From VXNE01 sp965248075 (lineage in GTDB: Bacteria > Pseudomonadota > Gammaproteobacteria > Pseudomonadales > Azotimanducaceae): a DNA stretch of 64,000 nt. The stretch lies in assembly GCA_965248075.1 (NCBI GenBank), contig CBDFIL010000003.1, positions 2,170,001 through 2,234,000 of the forward strand, written 5' to 3'. Each line of letters opens with the position of its first letter. Position 1 is the first letter of the stretch. A program made the translations under genes and the position numbers. The notes under the pieces were generated by a model. The model made no database searches and was not told the DNA's origin. It was given only the letters and a program-made list of their open reading frames with translations. Below, in pieces: positions 1 through 8,819 of this stretch.

Positions 1-153
1 TGGCTGCGCGAAAACCACACGCCGGCCGCCGGAGCCGAAGCGCGGAAGCGGGGTGCACTGACGATCGGCACCATCGGCGCACACCCGGCGGCGCTCAGAA
101 ACGCGATTGCCCGATTTGCCCGCAGCATACGGGCTTCGGAAATCGTCAGGTGA
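1..153 (+). CDS. 3' end of an unidentified open reading frame
   Basis: Frame 1 is open from the first base and stops with TGA at 151-153, giving 50 residues with no recognised motif. It contains a run rich in Ala and Arg and could be the tail of a gene starting left of the window. It could equally be a chance open frame in GC-rich DNA. A palindromic repeat follows 50 bases later. No function is proposed. Confidence 0.25.
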   Translation, partial: WLRENHTPAAGAEARKRGALTIGTIGAHPAALRNAIARFARSIRASEIVR

Positions 154-200
154 CGTTGAAACCCGTCACGCGCGCCCGCAGTTCGTCCTTGCTCACCTGC

Positions 201-312
201 GAGACGGGCGACCACAAGGGTCGCCCCTACAGTCCGTCTCGAACTACCCGCCAGAGTCGGCGCGGCCCGTAGGGGACGGGCTTGTCCCGTCCCGTATCGA
301 ATTCATGCATGG
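201..312. repeat. Dispersed palindromic element, copy A
   Basis: Two hairpin halves are visible. GGGCGACCacaaGGGTCGCCC ends with CCCTAC at 230, and GTAGGGGACGGGcttGTCCCGTCCC starts at 269. The spacer and the flank (CGTATCGAATTCATGCATGG) resemble the copies near 8.7 kb and 59.5 kb. No coding potential is needed to explain it. It looks like a MITE or BIME-type element. Confidence 0.75.
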
Positions 313-1034
313 TGTTGGCGCGGGCGACGCCGGTAGCCCTCGTCCTCCGTCCAGATCAACGGAAACTCTGTGCTGTCCATGGTTCAGACTTCGGCGAAGT
401 ACAGGAGCAGCTGGATTTCCTATCGACCATTGATCCTGCGTGCATCCACGTCGCTATCGATCCTGGATCGAGCACCGTCCTCGGCTTCATGGTTCTGTCG
501 GAAGCGAAGTTGGACCACCTCTACGTTCATTTGGATTGCCAGGGGATGGGGCCCATCGTGCTGCGGCTGATGGAGTGGTTCCCGGCCAACGACAGCGCCC
601 TGCTCACCCCAATGCTCGTAGCCTTTGGCGTCGCCTCAGGCGCCGGTGGCCTGGCGGTGGTGTCGAGCAACTCGATGATGGCGGATGTGGCCGATGAACA
701 CGAGCTGGAAACGGGGCGGCGCCAGGAGGGGATCTTCTTCGGCGCCCTCTCCTTTGCGTCGAAAGGAGCCGCGGGTCTGGGCACGCTCATCGGGGGGCTC
801 GCCCTGGACGTCATCCAGTTTCCGATCGGTGCGGCGCCCGGCGCGGTGGACGCCGGCACGCTATTCAACCTCGGCACCGTGTACGGTCCCATGCTTGGCG
901 TCTTCGTGGTGTTCACCGTCTATTGCCTGACGCACTATCGCTTGACGAAGGGGCGCCACGAGGAAATCATGGCAGCGCTCGCCACGCGGCCGGCCGAAAC
1001 GGCAGCGCAGCAGGCCGACCGTCTCCCGGACTGA
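282..1034 (+). pseudogene. Chimeric ORF: acetyltransferase fragment joined to the C-terminal part of an MFS sugar-type transporter
   Basis: Residues 50-92 read like the core of a GNAT N-acetyltransferase, including LDHLYVHLDCQG, where the family has an acetyl-CoA loop (QGxGxG). From about residue 95 (base 564) the sequence is the last third of a GPH/MFS-type transporter. It has hydrophobic segments, a MADVADEHELETGRRQEG loop typical of that family, and a hydrophilic tail. The GNAT N-terminus, the acetyl-CoA loop end and the first eight or so transporter helices are missing, so neither activity is likely. The simplest reading is a deletion that fused two genes near 552-564. The start shown is only the first ATG of the frame, inside repeat copy A. 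Confidence 0.65.
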
Positions 1035-1108
1035 TGGGATGGCAGGACTGCCCGGCCCGGTTGCCGCATGCGTCGCAAAGCACCCGAACACTCCAACGGC
1101 CCAGCACC

Positions 1109-2050
1109 ATGACCCGCACCATTGAGGACCTCGGCCCGCATGTCGCGCGCCGCTACCCGTTTCGATCGCAGTTCGCCAACGTCAACGGGTGGCGGATGCA
1201 CTACATCGACGAAGGCCCGCGGGACGCACCGCCCGTGCTGATGCTGCATGGCAATCCCACCTGGGGCTACCTGTGGCGGGACACCATTCCGCCGCTGCTG
1301 GCAGCGGGTTATCGCGTGATCGTGCCGGACCAGATCGGCTTCGGCCTGTCCGAACATCCGCACGCCGCGAGCGCGCACAGCCTGGACAACCACGCGGCCA
1401 ATCTCGTCGCCCTGATCGACCAGCTCGACCTCGCCGGCGTCTTCTTCGTCTGTCATGACTGGGGCGGTCCGACGGGCCTTTCGGCGTTGCTCACCCGGGC
1501 CGAGCGCGCGGTCGCAGTGGCCGTCATGTCCACCTGGGCATGGCGGGAACCCGCGGCGGAGTTTCACTGTCGGATCATGCCGTGGCGAACCTTGCACGCG
1601 CCGCTCGTCGGCCCCTTCCTGTCGGGGCGCCAGGGTGCGTTTCCCGGGCGTAGCACCTACCTTTCGGTGGTCGATCGCGAGCGCCTTCGGGCCGACTCCC
1701 TGGAAGCCTACGTCGCGGTGCTGCCGGATGCGGACGACCGGCGGCTCACCTGGCAGTGGCCGCGGTCCATCCCGATCGATCCAGCCACGGACATCGCGGG
1801 AGAGCGCTTCGAATGGCTCGAAGCCGGTGTCAGGCAGCTCAGGCTGCCGGCGACCGTCATCTGGGGGCGTGAGGAGGTCGTGTTCACCGCCGACGAGTTC
1901 GCCCCCAGATGGCACGAGATCTGGCCGCACGCGGAAGGCACGCACCTGGTCACCGGCAATCACTTCCTGCAGGAAGACTCGGGTGCGGAGATCGGCGACC
2001 TGCTCGTCGAGTTCGCCCGCTGTCACGTCCCCATCACGGAGGAGGGTTGA
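1109..2050 (+). CDS. Haloalkane dehalogenase-like alpha/beta hydrolase
   Basis: This 313-residue protein has the haloalkane dehalogenase layout. HGNPTWGYLWR at 48-57 is the oxyanion loop with a halide-facing Trp. The nucleophile elbow CHDWGG has Asp117 followed by the second halide-binding Trp. A late GNHFLQED supplies the catalytic His near residue 290. These enzymes cleave carbon-halogen bonds hydrolytically in the cytoplasm. Close relatives act on epoxides or other esters, so the substrate is inferred. ATG 1109 was chosen because the family begins about 40 residues before the HGNP loop. The next gene starts 3 bases after the stop behind a GAGGAGGG site, suggesting a two-gene operon. Confidence 0.8.
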   Translation: MTRTIEDLGPHVARRYPFRSQFANVNGWRMHYIDEGPRDAPPVLMLHGNPTWGYLWRDTIPPLLAAGYRVIVPDQIGFGLSEHPHAASAHSLDNHAANLVALIDQLDLAGVFFVCHDWGGPTGLSALLTRAERAVAVAVMSTWAWREPAAEFHCRIMPWRTLHAPLVGPFLSGRQGAFPGRSTYLSVVDRERLRADSLEAYVAVLPDADDRRLTWQWPRSIPIDPATDIAGERFEWLEAGVRQLRLPATVIWGREEVVFTADEFAPRWHEIWPHAEGTHLVTGNHFLQEDSGAEIGDLLVEFARCHVPITEEG

Positions 2051-2053
2051 CCG

Positions 2054-2443
2054 ATGAGCATCCGCCGCATCACGCAACGACCCTCAGGCACGCGCAGCGT
2101 ACCGGTGCTGACCGATCCGGACGTCAGCCACTACCCGGAGTTCGCCGCATTCCTGTCCGACACATTCGAACTGGGGGACGAGCCACTGGAGGCCCCCGGA
2201 CTGCTCGATGTCGACGGCCGGGTCTACGAACTGGTCTTCATCGGCCGTTCCGGCCGGCCGTTTCCGGCTGCGGTCGAAATCGCGGCGCTGGTCCCGGGGC
2301 TCGAACCAATGGATACGGCACAGACCGACCAGGACCTGTGGGCGATCATGGAGTGGTTGATCGAGGGGGTGGGAGAACCCTGGACGGTCGAAGCGCTCAG
2401 GACAACCGGGGCGATCTTCCGGGTGATGCCTGGGGAGTCGTGA
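2054..2443 (+). CDS. Hypothetical protein downstream of the hydrolase
   Basis: It encodes 129 residues with no family I recognise. The start is supported by GAGGAGGG eight bases upstream, formed from the end of the hydrolase gene. The protein is acidic, without a signal peptide or membrane segment, and ends in a compact region rich in Trp and aliphatic residues (WAIMEWLIEGVGEPW). Tight spacing suggests co-expression with the hydrolase. Nothing in the sequence fixes a function. Confidence 0.65.
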   Translation: MSIRRITQRPSGTRSVPVLTDPDVSHYPEFAAFLSDTFELGDEPLEAPGLLDVDGRVYELVFIGRSGRPFPAAVEIAALVPGLEPMDTAQTDQDLWAIMEWLIEGVGEPWTVEALRTTGAIFRVMPGES

Positions 2444-2528
2444 GTCGAGCGCCCCCGAGCGCGGCCGCAACTGGCTACGCCCTTTCCGGGCGTGGCTAGC
2501 CATGCCGGCACACGTCGGCACACATAGT

Positions 2529-2600
2529 GTAGGGGCGACCCTTGTGGTCGCCCGGGTTGTGGGTGAATTCGAAACGGGACGCCACAAGGGCGTCCCCTAC
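2529..2600. repeat. Dispersed palindromic element, copy B
   Basis: A complete unit of 72 bases opens with GTAGGGGCGACC and closes with GGCGTCCCCTAC, so its ends are inverted repeats. Each half folds: GGGCGACCcttgtGGTCGCCC and GGGACGCCacaaGGGCGTCCC. The spacer contains GAATTCGAAAC. It lies between convergent genes. Confidence 0.8.
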
Positions 2601-2650
2601 AACAGCTGGCCGCACCAGTACGGCGTCTTCTCAGCCCACTCACGGCTGCC

Positions 2651-3733
2651 TCAAGCGGAACGCTGTAACGCAAAGCCAACCCGCTCCAGCCTGGCATCGG
2701 TCGAGCGTCCAAGAAAGTCCGCCCATCCGATGGCCGCCATCAGTTCATCGGCCCGCTCCCTGTCCTCGCCGGACAGGCACACGTAAGCATCCCGCACCCG
2801 CTGCGCCTTCCAGGCCGAGAATATCGAGCAGTTGCGCCTGTACGGCTGGCCGAAAAGCTCGATCTCCGGCAGCAGGGGCTGCGCCATCTCTTCCCCTGGC
2901 GCGGCGGCCGCCACCAGGGGCTGCGCGAGCTGCTCGACGCTCGTCGCATACGCGGCGCCGATGGGCCCGATGTAGCGCAGGTACGCGAGAAACGGTTCTG
3001 TCAGGCCAAGCTCCTCACCCGCCGGCATGGCGTACGCCGCATGCATGTTGTCCAGGAAGTAGCTGAGGTTGGCCGCCCTGGTCTTCAGATGGGCCTGCGC
3101 AGACCCGTGATCCCTGTACTGGTGCGGGTAATAGGCCGCATAGAGACAGCAGTCCGCCAGGCTCGGGCGCGGCCCGAACGCGAACTGCCGGGGGCCGACC
3201 GCCTGGTCCAGGAGCTCGGTCGCTTCCTCGAACAGTCGCTGAATGATGCCCTGCCCCGACTCCGTGTCTATGCCCAGACCGGGGAGATAGCTCTGCATGC
3301 GCTCCGCAACCGCATCGCCGTTCGCCCAGATGTCCTCTGCGTCGCCCTGACCGAAGAACCGGTTGAACTCCGCAATGACGAAGCGCCTGGCATCGGGGTC
3401 GTTCCACCGTGTGTGCATCGCGGTCACGACCCAGAGTTCGTCGACGAAGAACTCCACGATCCTCGTGACCAGCATCAGGACGGGATCCCGCGGAAAGACC
3501 GGTCGCTCGGGGTGCCTCTGCTCGAGCGCATCGATGATGACGGTCGTGTCCTGGAGAATCTCGCCCTGATCGCTTTCCAGCACCGGAAAAACGGTGCGCC
3601 CCACCGCCGGAGCTATCCGGTCCCGGTACGTCGCGAGCTCGTACATCTCGACGAAGGGGATGCGCTTGTAGCCCAGGCAGGCCCGCGTCTTCGCCGTGTA
3701 GTAGGAGACCATTGGGCCAAAGTGCGTATACAT
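2651..3733 (-). CDS. Glutathione S-transferase family protein
   Basis: This 360-residue protein has an N-terminal thioredoxin-like fold (residues 1-75, with SYYTAKTRACLGYK aligned to the glutathione-binding start of GSTs). A helical domain follows, with the typical FGPRPSLADCCLYAAYYPH segment near residues 185-205. At 360 residues it is longer than ordinary 200-230 residue GSTs, with an extra C-terminal region of about 110 residues of unknown role. GSTs conjugate glutathione to electrophiles or dehalogenate them, which would suit the neighbouring dehalogenase-like gene. That link is inference. The start is ATG at 3731-3733. Confidence 0.75.
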   Translation of the reverse strand: MYTHFGPMVSYYTAKTRACLGYKRIPFVEMYELATYRDRIAPAVGRTVFPVLESDQGEILQDTTVIIDALEQRHPERPVFPRDPVLMLVTRIVEFFVDELWVVTAMHTRWNDPDARRFVIAEFNRFFGQGDAEDIWANGDAVAERMQSYLPGLGIDTESGQGIIQRLFEEATELLDQAVGPRQFAFGPRPSLADCCLYAAYYPHQYRDHGSAQAHLKTRAANLSYFLDNMHAAYAMPAGEELGLTEPFLAYLRYIGPIGAAYATSVEQLAQPLVAAAAPGEEMAQPLLPEIELFGQPYRRNCSIFSAWKAQRVRDAYVCLSGEDRERADELMAAIGWADFLGRSTDARLERVGFALQRSA

Positions 3734-3831
3734 CGACGACTCCCTTGTGCGCCCACCGCGTGGTCCACGGACGTTGCCACCGAATGGTACTACCGGACCC
3801 TCGCGGTCGCCCTCGGAGGAACTCGGGACGT

Positions 3832-3927
3832 GTAGGGGCGACCCTTGTGGTCGCCCGCGTCCGAATCATGCAAGCCTTCCGCACGACCCTCGGAATTCGA
3901 GACGGGACGGGACAAGCTCGTCCCCAC
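3832..3927. repeat. Dispersed palindromic element, copy C
   Basis: It opens with GTAGGGGCGACCcttgtGGTCGCCC and ends with a variant second half, GACGGGACGGGACAAGCTCGTCCCC. The final CTAC seen in other copies is degraded to CACG. It lies in the 288-base gap between the GST-like and fic genes, which otherwise shows nothing clear. Confidence 0.7.
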
Positions 3928-4021
3928 GATCATCCGCCCCGTTGCTTTCAATTAGTCGGGCATTGACTTTCAGTTAGCCGCGTATCCGAGCCGGGCCAAC
4001 GGCAGAATCGGGTGGAAACGG

Positions 4022-5143
4022 ATGGACAATCGGATGAAAGACGCGCATGCTCTATTGCTCTATTGGATGGAAACGGATGACAGAATGGGTGGCCGCTTCC
4101 GGGCATCCACGCCCACCGCCACCAACGAGCTGCTCCGGCTCGTCGCCGACATCGACGAGTTCAAGGGCGCCTGGCAGGCCATCGGTCGCATCGCTCCCGA
4201 GCGACTCTCCGCCCTCAGACGCGTGGCGACCATCGAGAGCATCGGCTCCTCGACGCGGATCGAAGGGGCGGCCTTGAGCGACGGGGAGGTCGAGCGGCTG
4301 CTGGCCAACGTTGACGTCCAGTCCTTCGCCACCCGCGACGAACAGGAGGTCGCGGGCTACGCGGACACGATGCAGATGGTCTTCGGGAGCTGGCAAGCCA
4401 TCGATCTCACGGAGAACCACGTCAAGCAGCTTCATCTCGAGTTGCTGAAGTTCTCAATGAAGGACGAACGGCACCGGGGCGAATACAAGACGCTGCCCAA
4501 CCACGTTGAAGCGTTCGACCCGGACGGCCGCAGCCTTGGCGTCATGTTCGAGACCGCGGCGCCCTTCGAGACACCAGGCCGGATGGCCGATCTCGTCGCG
4601 TGGACGCGGGAAGCCCTGAACGACGGGGGGCTCCACCCTCTGTTGGTGATCGGGGTTTTCGTCGTGACCTTCCTTGCCATCCATCCCTTCCAGGACGGTA
4701 ACGGTCGACTGGCCCGAATCCTCACGACGCTGCTCCTGCTACGCAGCGGTTACGGCTACGTGCCCTACAGCTCCCTGGAGAGCGTCATCGAACGGACCAG
4801 GGACGCCTACTACCTCGCGTTGCGGCGGACCCAACGTTCCCTCGGGAGCGAGACGCCCGACTGGCAGCCCTGGCTCGCGTACTTCCTCAACGCCCTGCAG
4901 CAGCAGAAGGACCTGCTTCGGGGCAGGATTGAACGGGAGCGGCTGATGCTCGGCGACCTCCCCGTCCTCTCCGTCCGGATTCTCGATATCGCCCGGGATC
5001 GGGGACGTGTCAGCGTCGCTGAAGCCGCTAACGTCACCGGCGCCAGTCGGAACACCATCAAGGACCACCTGCGAGCGTTGGTGACGGCGGGGCACCTGGC
5101 GCGGCACGGGGCGGGGCGGGGGAGTTGGTATTCCTTGGGGTGA
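4022..5143 (+). CDS. Fic family protein (AMP-transferase) with C-terminal winged helix
   Basis: Fic enzymes usually transfer AMP to target proteins. The catalytic motif HPFQDGNGRLAR is complete at 221-232. An N-terminal inhibitory helix motif SSTRIEGA (Ser/Thr-x3-Glu81-Gly) marks it as a self-inhibited class II Fic. Residues 310-373 form a winged-helix-like tail (VSVAEAANVTGASRNTIKDHLRAL), as in many 370-residue Fic/DOC proteins, so it may bind DNA. The start is ambiguous: TGGAAACGGATG occurs at both 4013 and 4066, so ATG 4022, 4067 or 4082 could be used. No separate antitoxin gene is visible, which fits the internal inhibitory motif. Confidence 0.85.
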   Translation: MDNRMKDAHALLLYWMETDDRMGGRFRASTPTATNELLRLVADIDEFKGAWQAIGRIAPERLSALRRVATIESIGSSTRIEGAALSDGEVERLLANVDVQSFATRDEQEVAGYADTMQMVFGSWQAIDLTENHVKQLHLELLKFSMKDERHRGEYKTLPNHVEAFDPDGRSLGVMFETAAPFETPGRMADLVAWTREALNDGGLHPLLVIGVFVVTFLAIHPFQDGNGRLARILTTLLLLRSGYGYVPYSSLESVIERTRDAYYLALRRTQRSLGSETPDWQPWLAYFLNALQQQKDLLRGRIERERLMLGDLPVLSVRILDIARDRGRVSVAEAANVTGASRNTIKDHLRALVTAGHLARHGAGRGSWYSLG

Positions 5144-5198
5144 CCGGAACGGTCTCGTCTCTCTCCCGTTCCGTCTCGATTTGTCCGTCGAGGCTGCG

Positions 5199-5227
5199 AG
5201 ACGGGCGACCGCGAGGGTCGCCCCTAC
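5199..5227. repeat. Dispersed palindromic element, half copy D
   Basis: Only one half is present: GAGACGGGCGACCgcgaGGGTCGCCCCTAC. It lies in the 230-base gap upstream of the PQQ dehydrogenase gene, which otherwise holds only that gene's leader. Confidence 0.7.
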
Positions 5228-5373
5228 AACCGTCGAATCACCCGGCAAATCCGGCGCGTCGCTTGACGGCACATGGCCGGGCGTCGGACCATGCGTGCTG
5301 ACGTTGCGAGGCGCGCTCGCTATGGGGGCTTCCACCGAGCGGCGTCGCTCCACGCTGGCCAGAGGGGGCTGCC

Positions 5374-7608
5374 ATGCGAGTATCTTCCGGGAGAACCACT
5401 CCACTCGTTGTGATGTTGTCTGGACTTCTCATCCTGGGAGTCGTCCTGGGAGGGTGCGGCGAGACGGCCGGTCCGACGGACATGGCGGCGGAGGACAAGG
5501 GTAGCGCTGCCCACATTCGCCGGATCACCACGGCGATCGACGACGCGGCGCTCAGGAACGCGGACGCCCGCCCGGGCGACTGGCTGACCTACGGGCGCAA
5601 CTATCGCGAGGACCGCTACAGCCCGCTGGACCAGGTCCACCGCGGCAACGTCGAAGAACTCGGCCTGGCGTGGACGCTCGACCTGGGCACCAAGCGGGGT
5701 ATCCAGACCACGCCGCTCGTGGTCGACGGCGTCATGTTCCTGTCCGGTCCCTGGTCAGCGGTGTACGCCGTCGACGCCCGCAAGGGCACGCTGATCTGGG
5801 AATACGACCCTGGCGTTGACCGCGGCATCGGGACCCGGCTCTGCTGTGGCGTGTCCAATCGCGGTCTTGCGCTCTACAAGGGCGCCCTGTTCGTCGGAAC
5901 CCTGGACGGTCGCCTGATCTCCATCGACGCGGCGGACGGAACGCCGAACTGGGAGGTGATGACCGTCGATCCCGAGGGCTACCAGTCGATCACCGGGGCG
6001 CCACGCATCGCCAACGGCCTGGTACTGATCGGCAACGGTGGAGCCGAGTTCACGGCGCGGGGCTACGTGAGCGCGTACCGCGCCGACACGGGAGATTTGG
6101 CCTGGCGTTTCTACACCGTACCCGGCAACCCGGACGATGGCTTCGAACATGCGGACCTCGAGCAGGCCGCGGCGACCTGGACCGGATCCTGGTGGGAGCT
6201 CGGGGGCGGCGGGACCGCGTGGGACTCGATCGCCTACGACCCGGAACTCGACCGCGTCTACATCGGGGTCGGCAACGGCACCCCCTGGAACCGGCTGCGC
6301 CGCAGTCCCGAGGGCGGGGACAACCTCTACCTCTCGAGCATCGTCGCGGTAGATGCCTCCACCGGCCGCTATCTCTGGCATTTCCAGACGACGCCCGGCG
6401 ACACCTGGGACTACACCGCCACGCAGCACATCCTGCAGGCGGATCTTACCGTCGACGGCGAAACCCGGAAGGTGCTGGTGCAGGCGCCCAAGAACGGCTT
6501 CTTCTACGTGCTGGACCGGTCGACCGGTGCTTTCCGGAGCGGTGCGCCGTTCGCCTACATGAACTGGGCGACGGGCCTGGATCCGAGTGGCCGGCCGGTC
6601 GAAAGGGAAGGTGCGCGCTACGAGGACGGCAGGAAACACCGGATCGCCCCCAGCCCGCACGGCGGCCACAACTGGCAGCCCATGTCGTACAACCCCGAAA
6701 CCGGATGGGTGTACCTCCCGGCGGTGGAGCAGATCGGCTCCCTGCGCTATGACAGGAGCGTCCCGGACCGGTCCCGGCGCAGAGTGAATGGCGGCAACGG
6801 GGCCACCAACAGCGCCAACATGAGCCTGTACGTGGAAGAGGTGCAGGACGACGACCCGCGCGCGCCGAAGCCGGGCCAGTCCTACGGCCGCCTGATCGCG
6901 TGGGACCCGGTGGCGCAGGAACTGAAGTGGGAGGTACGCCAGCCGCTGTTCTACAACGGCGGACTGCTCACGACCGCGGGCGGGCTCCTGTTCCAGGGCG
7001 ACGCGGAAGGCTGGTTCCGAGTGCGGGACACGCGGACGGGTGAAGCACTCTGGGAATTCGACGTGCGCAGCGGCGCCGTCGCGCCGCCGGTCACCTACCT
7101 GGTCGACGGGGAACAGTACGTCACGATCGCCGTGGGATGGGGCGGGGGTCCGGGGAAGCGGATCAAGCAGGTCGATCGCATTCATCCCGGCACCGTCTAC
7201 ACGTTCAGGCTTGGCGGTGACGCGCCACCGCCCGAGAAGCTGCCGCCGCTGGAACGCGCAGTCGTCGCGCTCACCACGGACGCCACGCCCCTGGAGATCG
7301 GCACCGGGTACAACCTCTACATGGGGCACTGCGTCCACTGCCACGGCTCGGTGCGGGGCGACGGCGGAGAGATCCCGAGCCTGGCGTGGTCGACCGAGGG
7401 CATGTACACGTTGCTGCGCGAAATCGTGCTGGATGGCCTGCTCCTGCCCGAAGGCATGCCGAGCTTCGAGGACAAGCTGACGGGGGCGGAGGTCGACCTG
7501 ATCAAGGCCTACCTGCTGCAGGAGGCGGACACCCTTCGGGCGGGGACTCCGTCGGAGGAAAGGCGCGCTTTCCTCGGGGCGGCGCAGAGGCTTGCCGACG
7601 AGGCGTAG
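5374..7608 (+). CDS. PQQ-dependent quinohemoprotein dehydrogenase (alcohol dehydrogenase type), predicted lipoprotein
   Basis: This 744-residue protein is an eight-bladed PQQ beta-propeller with a C-terminal cytochrome c domain. A hydrophobic signal ends in the lipobox LGGC (Cys28), so it should be anchored on the periplasmic side. The vicinal Cys157-Cys158 (GTRLCCGVSN) is the disulfide that stacks on PQQ. GDTWDYTATQH carries the usual catalytic Asp region. Trp-docking repeats (GTLIWEYD, GDLAWRFY, GRYLWHFQ) recur along the chain. Heme attachment is CVHCHG near residue 653, with a candidate distal Met in MPSFEDK. Such enzymes oxidise alcohols and pass electrons to the respiratory chain. The substrate is not determined. 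Its last codons overlap the first copy of a 35-bp direct repeat. Confidence 0.85.
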   Translation: MRVSSGRTTPLVVMLSGLLILGVVLGGCGETAGPTDMAAEDKGSAAHIRRITTAIDDAALRNADARPGDWLTYGRNYREDRYSPLDQVHRGNVEELGLAWTLDLGTKRGIQTTPLVVDGVMFLSGPWSAVYAVDARKGTLIWEYDPGVDRGIGTRLCCGVSNRGLALYKGALFVGTLDGRLISIDAADGTPNWEVMTVDPEGYQSITGAPRIANGLVLIGNGGAEFTARGYVSAYRADTGDLAWRFYTVPGNPDDGFEHADLEQAAATWTGSWWELGGGGTAWDSIAYDPELDRVYIGVGNGTPWNRLRRSPEGGDNLYLSSIVAVDASTGRYLWHFQTTPGDTWDYTATQHILQADLTVDGETRKVLVQAPKNGFFYVLDRSTGAFRSGAPFAYMNWATGLDPSGRPVEREGARYEDGRKHRIAPSPHGGHNWQPMSYNPETGWVYLPAVEQIGSLRYDRSVPDRSRRRVNGGNGATNSANMSLYVEEVQDDDPRAPKPGQSYGRLIAWDPVAQELKWEVRQPLFYNGGLLTTAGGLLFQGDAEGWFRVRDTRTGEALWEFDVRSGAVAPPVTYLVDGEQYVTIAVGWGGGPGKRIKQVDRIHPGTVYTFRLGGDAPPPEKLPPLERAVVALTTDATPLEIGTGYNLYMGHCVHCHGSVRGDGGEIPSLAWSTEGMYTLLREIVLDGLLLPEGMPSFEDKLTGAEVDLIKAYLLQEADTLRAGTPSEERRAFLGAAQRLADEA

Positions 7609-7614
7609 GCGGGC
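7580..7614. repeat. 35-bp direct repeat, left copy
   Basis: A 35-base segment covering the last codons and stop of the PQQ dehydrogenase gene is identical to 8669-8703. Key part: GCAGAGGCTTGCCGACGAGG. The two copies bracket the nucleotidyltransferase gene. Confidence 0.85.
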
Positions 7615-7744
7615 AACGCGAACCCCTTGGGGTGCTTTTACATCGGCGCTTGCCACCGCGCACGGCCGCAGCAGCGGCGCCTCCTTTCCGACCCGGGCGG
7701 CGAGAGTGCGGTACGCGTCGCGACCGAAAGTCGCGCCGCCGCCG

Positions 7745-8548
7745 TCACTCCTCGCCTGGGAGTTCCAGACCGAGGTTGTCTTCGAGATGCGCGCGGGTAA
7801 CGCGCTCAAACCGCTCCGGCCAAGCTGCACCCAGCTCCTGCGCCAGTGCCCGCGCCATAGGGAAGAACTGTCCGGCGATTGCTCGGGTGCGTTCGAAGAC
7901 GGACGACCAGGTCGAACCCGACGGGAGGTTCACGAGCACTGCCACCTGATCCGCAGTCAGATCCTTCCGCAAGGCGAGCACCCCGCGCCGCGTCTGCGGA
8001 CCGTTCGACGGGACCATCGTCTGGATCAGCATGTCCCGTAGCAGATTCGTGCCCGTCTGCGCGACCACGAGATCGTTCCTCCCCTTGACCACGACCGAAA
8101 GGCCCAGCACACGGATGAACTCGTTGACGATGTCGAGCAACGCCTCCGCGGAAGGCTGAGGTGGAGACGGTGTTGCGGCAGACAGGGCATCCGAGAGTCC
8201 GAGCCGATCGAACAGAGCCTTGACCTGTCCGCCGGTGAGAAACGCCAGTTCGGTCCCGCTCACTACCGTCAGATCGAACCGCAGCCAATCCAACGTAATG
8301 CAGTTGATCGTGCGAGCGTTCGGCAGGACCTTCGAGAAGAGGACCGGCGCAATCTCCTTGGCGGCCTGCTCCAGCCGCGTCAAGACGTCCGGTGCCTGGT
8401 CCGCGTCCGCGACCAGGACATACACATCGACATCGCTGTACGCGTCCGCTTCATCTCGGCCGTGACTCCCCCCAAGGAACGCACCGCCGACGCCCGGAAG
8501 CCTTTCAAGTACTTCAGTGATCCGGTCCGCCAGATCAGCCTGGTCCAT
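7745..8548 (-). CDS. Nucleotidyltransferase domain protein
   Basis: This 267-residue protein has a Pol-beta type nucleotidyltransferase core: GGSHGR at 26-31 followed by two metal-binding carboxylates in YSDVDVYV (Asp39, Asp41). A later aspartate lies in RFDLTVV. The C-terminal half is helical and unassigned, as in aminoglycoside-nucleotidyltransferase-like or DUF4037-like proteins. The start ATG 8546-8548 has AAGGAGAG eight bases upstream. It has no antitoxin-like partner. It lies alone on the minus strand, between two copies of a 35-bp direct repeat, which suggests the segment was inserted. Confidence 0.75.
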   Translation of the reverse strand: MDQADLADRITEVLERLPGVGGAFLGGSHGRDEADAYSDVDVYVLVADADQAPDVLTRLEQAAKEIAPVLFSKVLPNARTINCITLDWLRFDLTVVSGTELAFLTGGQVKALFDRLGLSDALSAATPSPPQPSAEALLDIVNEFIRVLGLSVVVKGRNDLVVAQTGTNLLRDMLIQTMVPSNGPQTRRGVLALRKDLTADQVAVLVNLPSGSTWSSVFERTRAIAGQFFPMARALAQELGAAWPERFERVTRAHLEDNLGLELPGEE

Positions 8549-8668
8549 GGACTCTCCTTCAACCGAACAACAGGCACTCTCACAACTCTCAAATGCCCCA
8601 CACGGCCGCAGTGTGAGCACTCCCGACCGGCTTCCTGCGGCCCACCATCCTCCCGCCCAATCTCCGGA

Positions 8669-8703
8669 CGGCGCAGAGGCTTGCCGACGAGGCGTAGGCG
8701 GGC
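8669..8703. repeat. 35-bp direct repeat, right copy
   Basis: It is identical over 35 bases to 7580-7614. Here it is not part of a gene, so it is the derived copy and the one overlapping the dehydrogenase gene is the original. Confidence 0.85.
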
Positions 8704-8741
8704 GATCCCGTATCGAATTCATACACGGTCCGGGCAGGCGT

Positions 8742-8819
8742 TGTAGGGGACGGGCTTGTCCCGTCCCGTTCTGCGGCCTGCATGACTGCGGGACGGGCGA
8801 CCACAAGGGTCGCCCCTAC
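8742..8819. repeat. Dispersed palindromic element, copy E
   Basis: A complete unit in reverse order: GTAGGGGACGGGcttGTCCCGTCCC, a spacer, then GGGCGACCacaaGGGTCGCCCCTAC. Its flank CGTATCGAATTCATACACGG is shared with copies A and G. It starts 39 bases after the right 35-bp repeat. Confidence 0.8.

Noticed and set aside
5755..7830. 691-codon minus-strand frame opposite the PQQ dehydrogenase
   Set aside because: Low-complexity Arg/Pro/Val-rich translation; the plus strand has all dehydrogenase motifs.
7580..8703. Prophage or integrative element attachment sites
   Set aside because: A 35-bp repeat is suggestive, but the 1.1-kb segment has no integrase or phage gene, so only an insertion is claimed.
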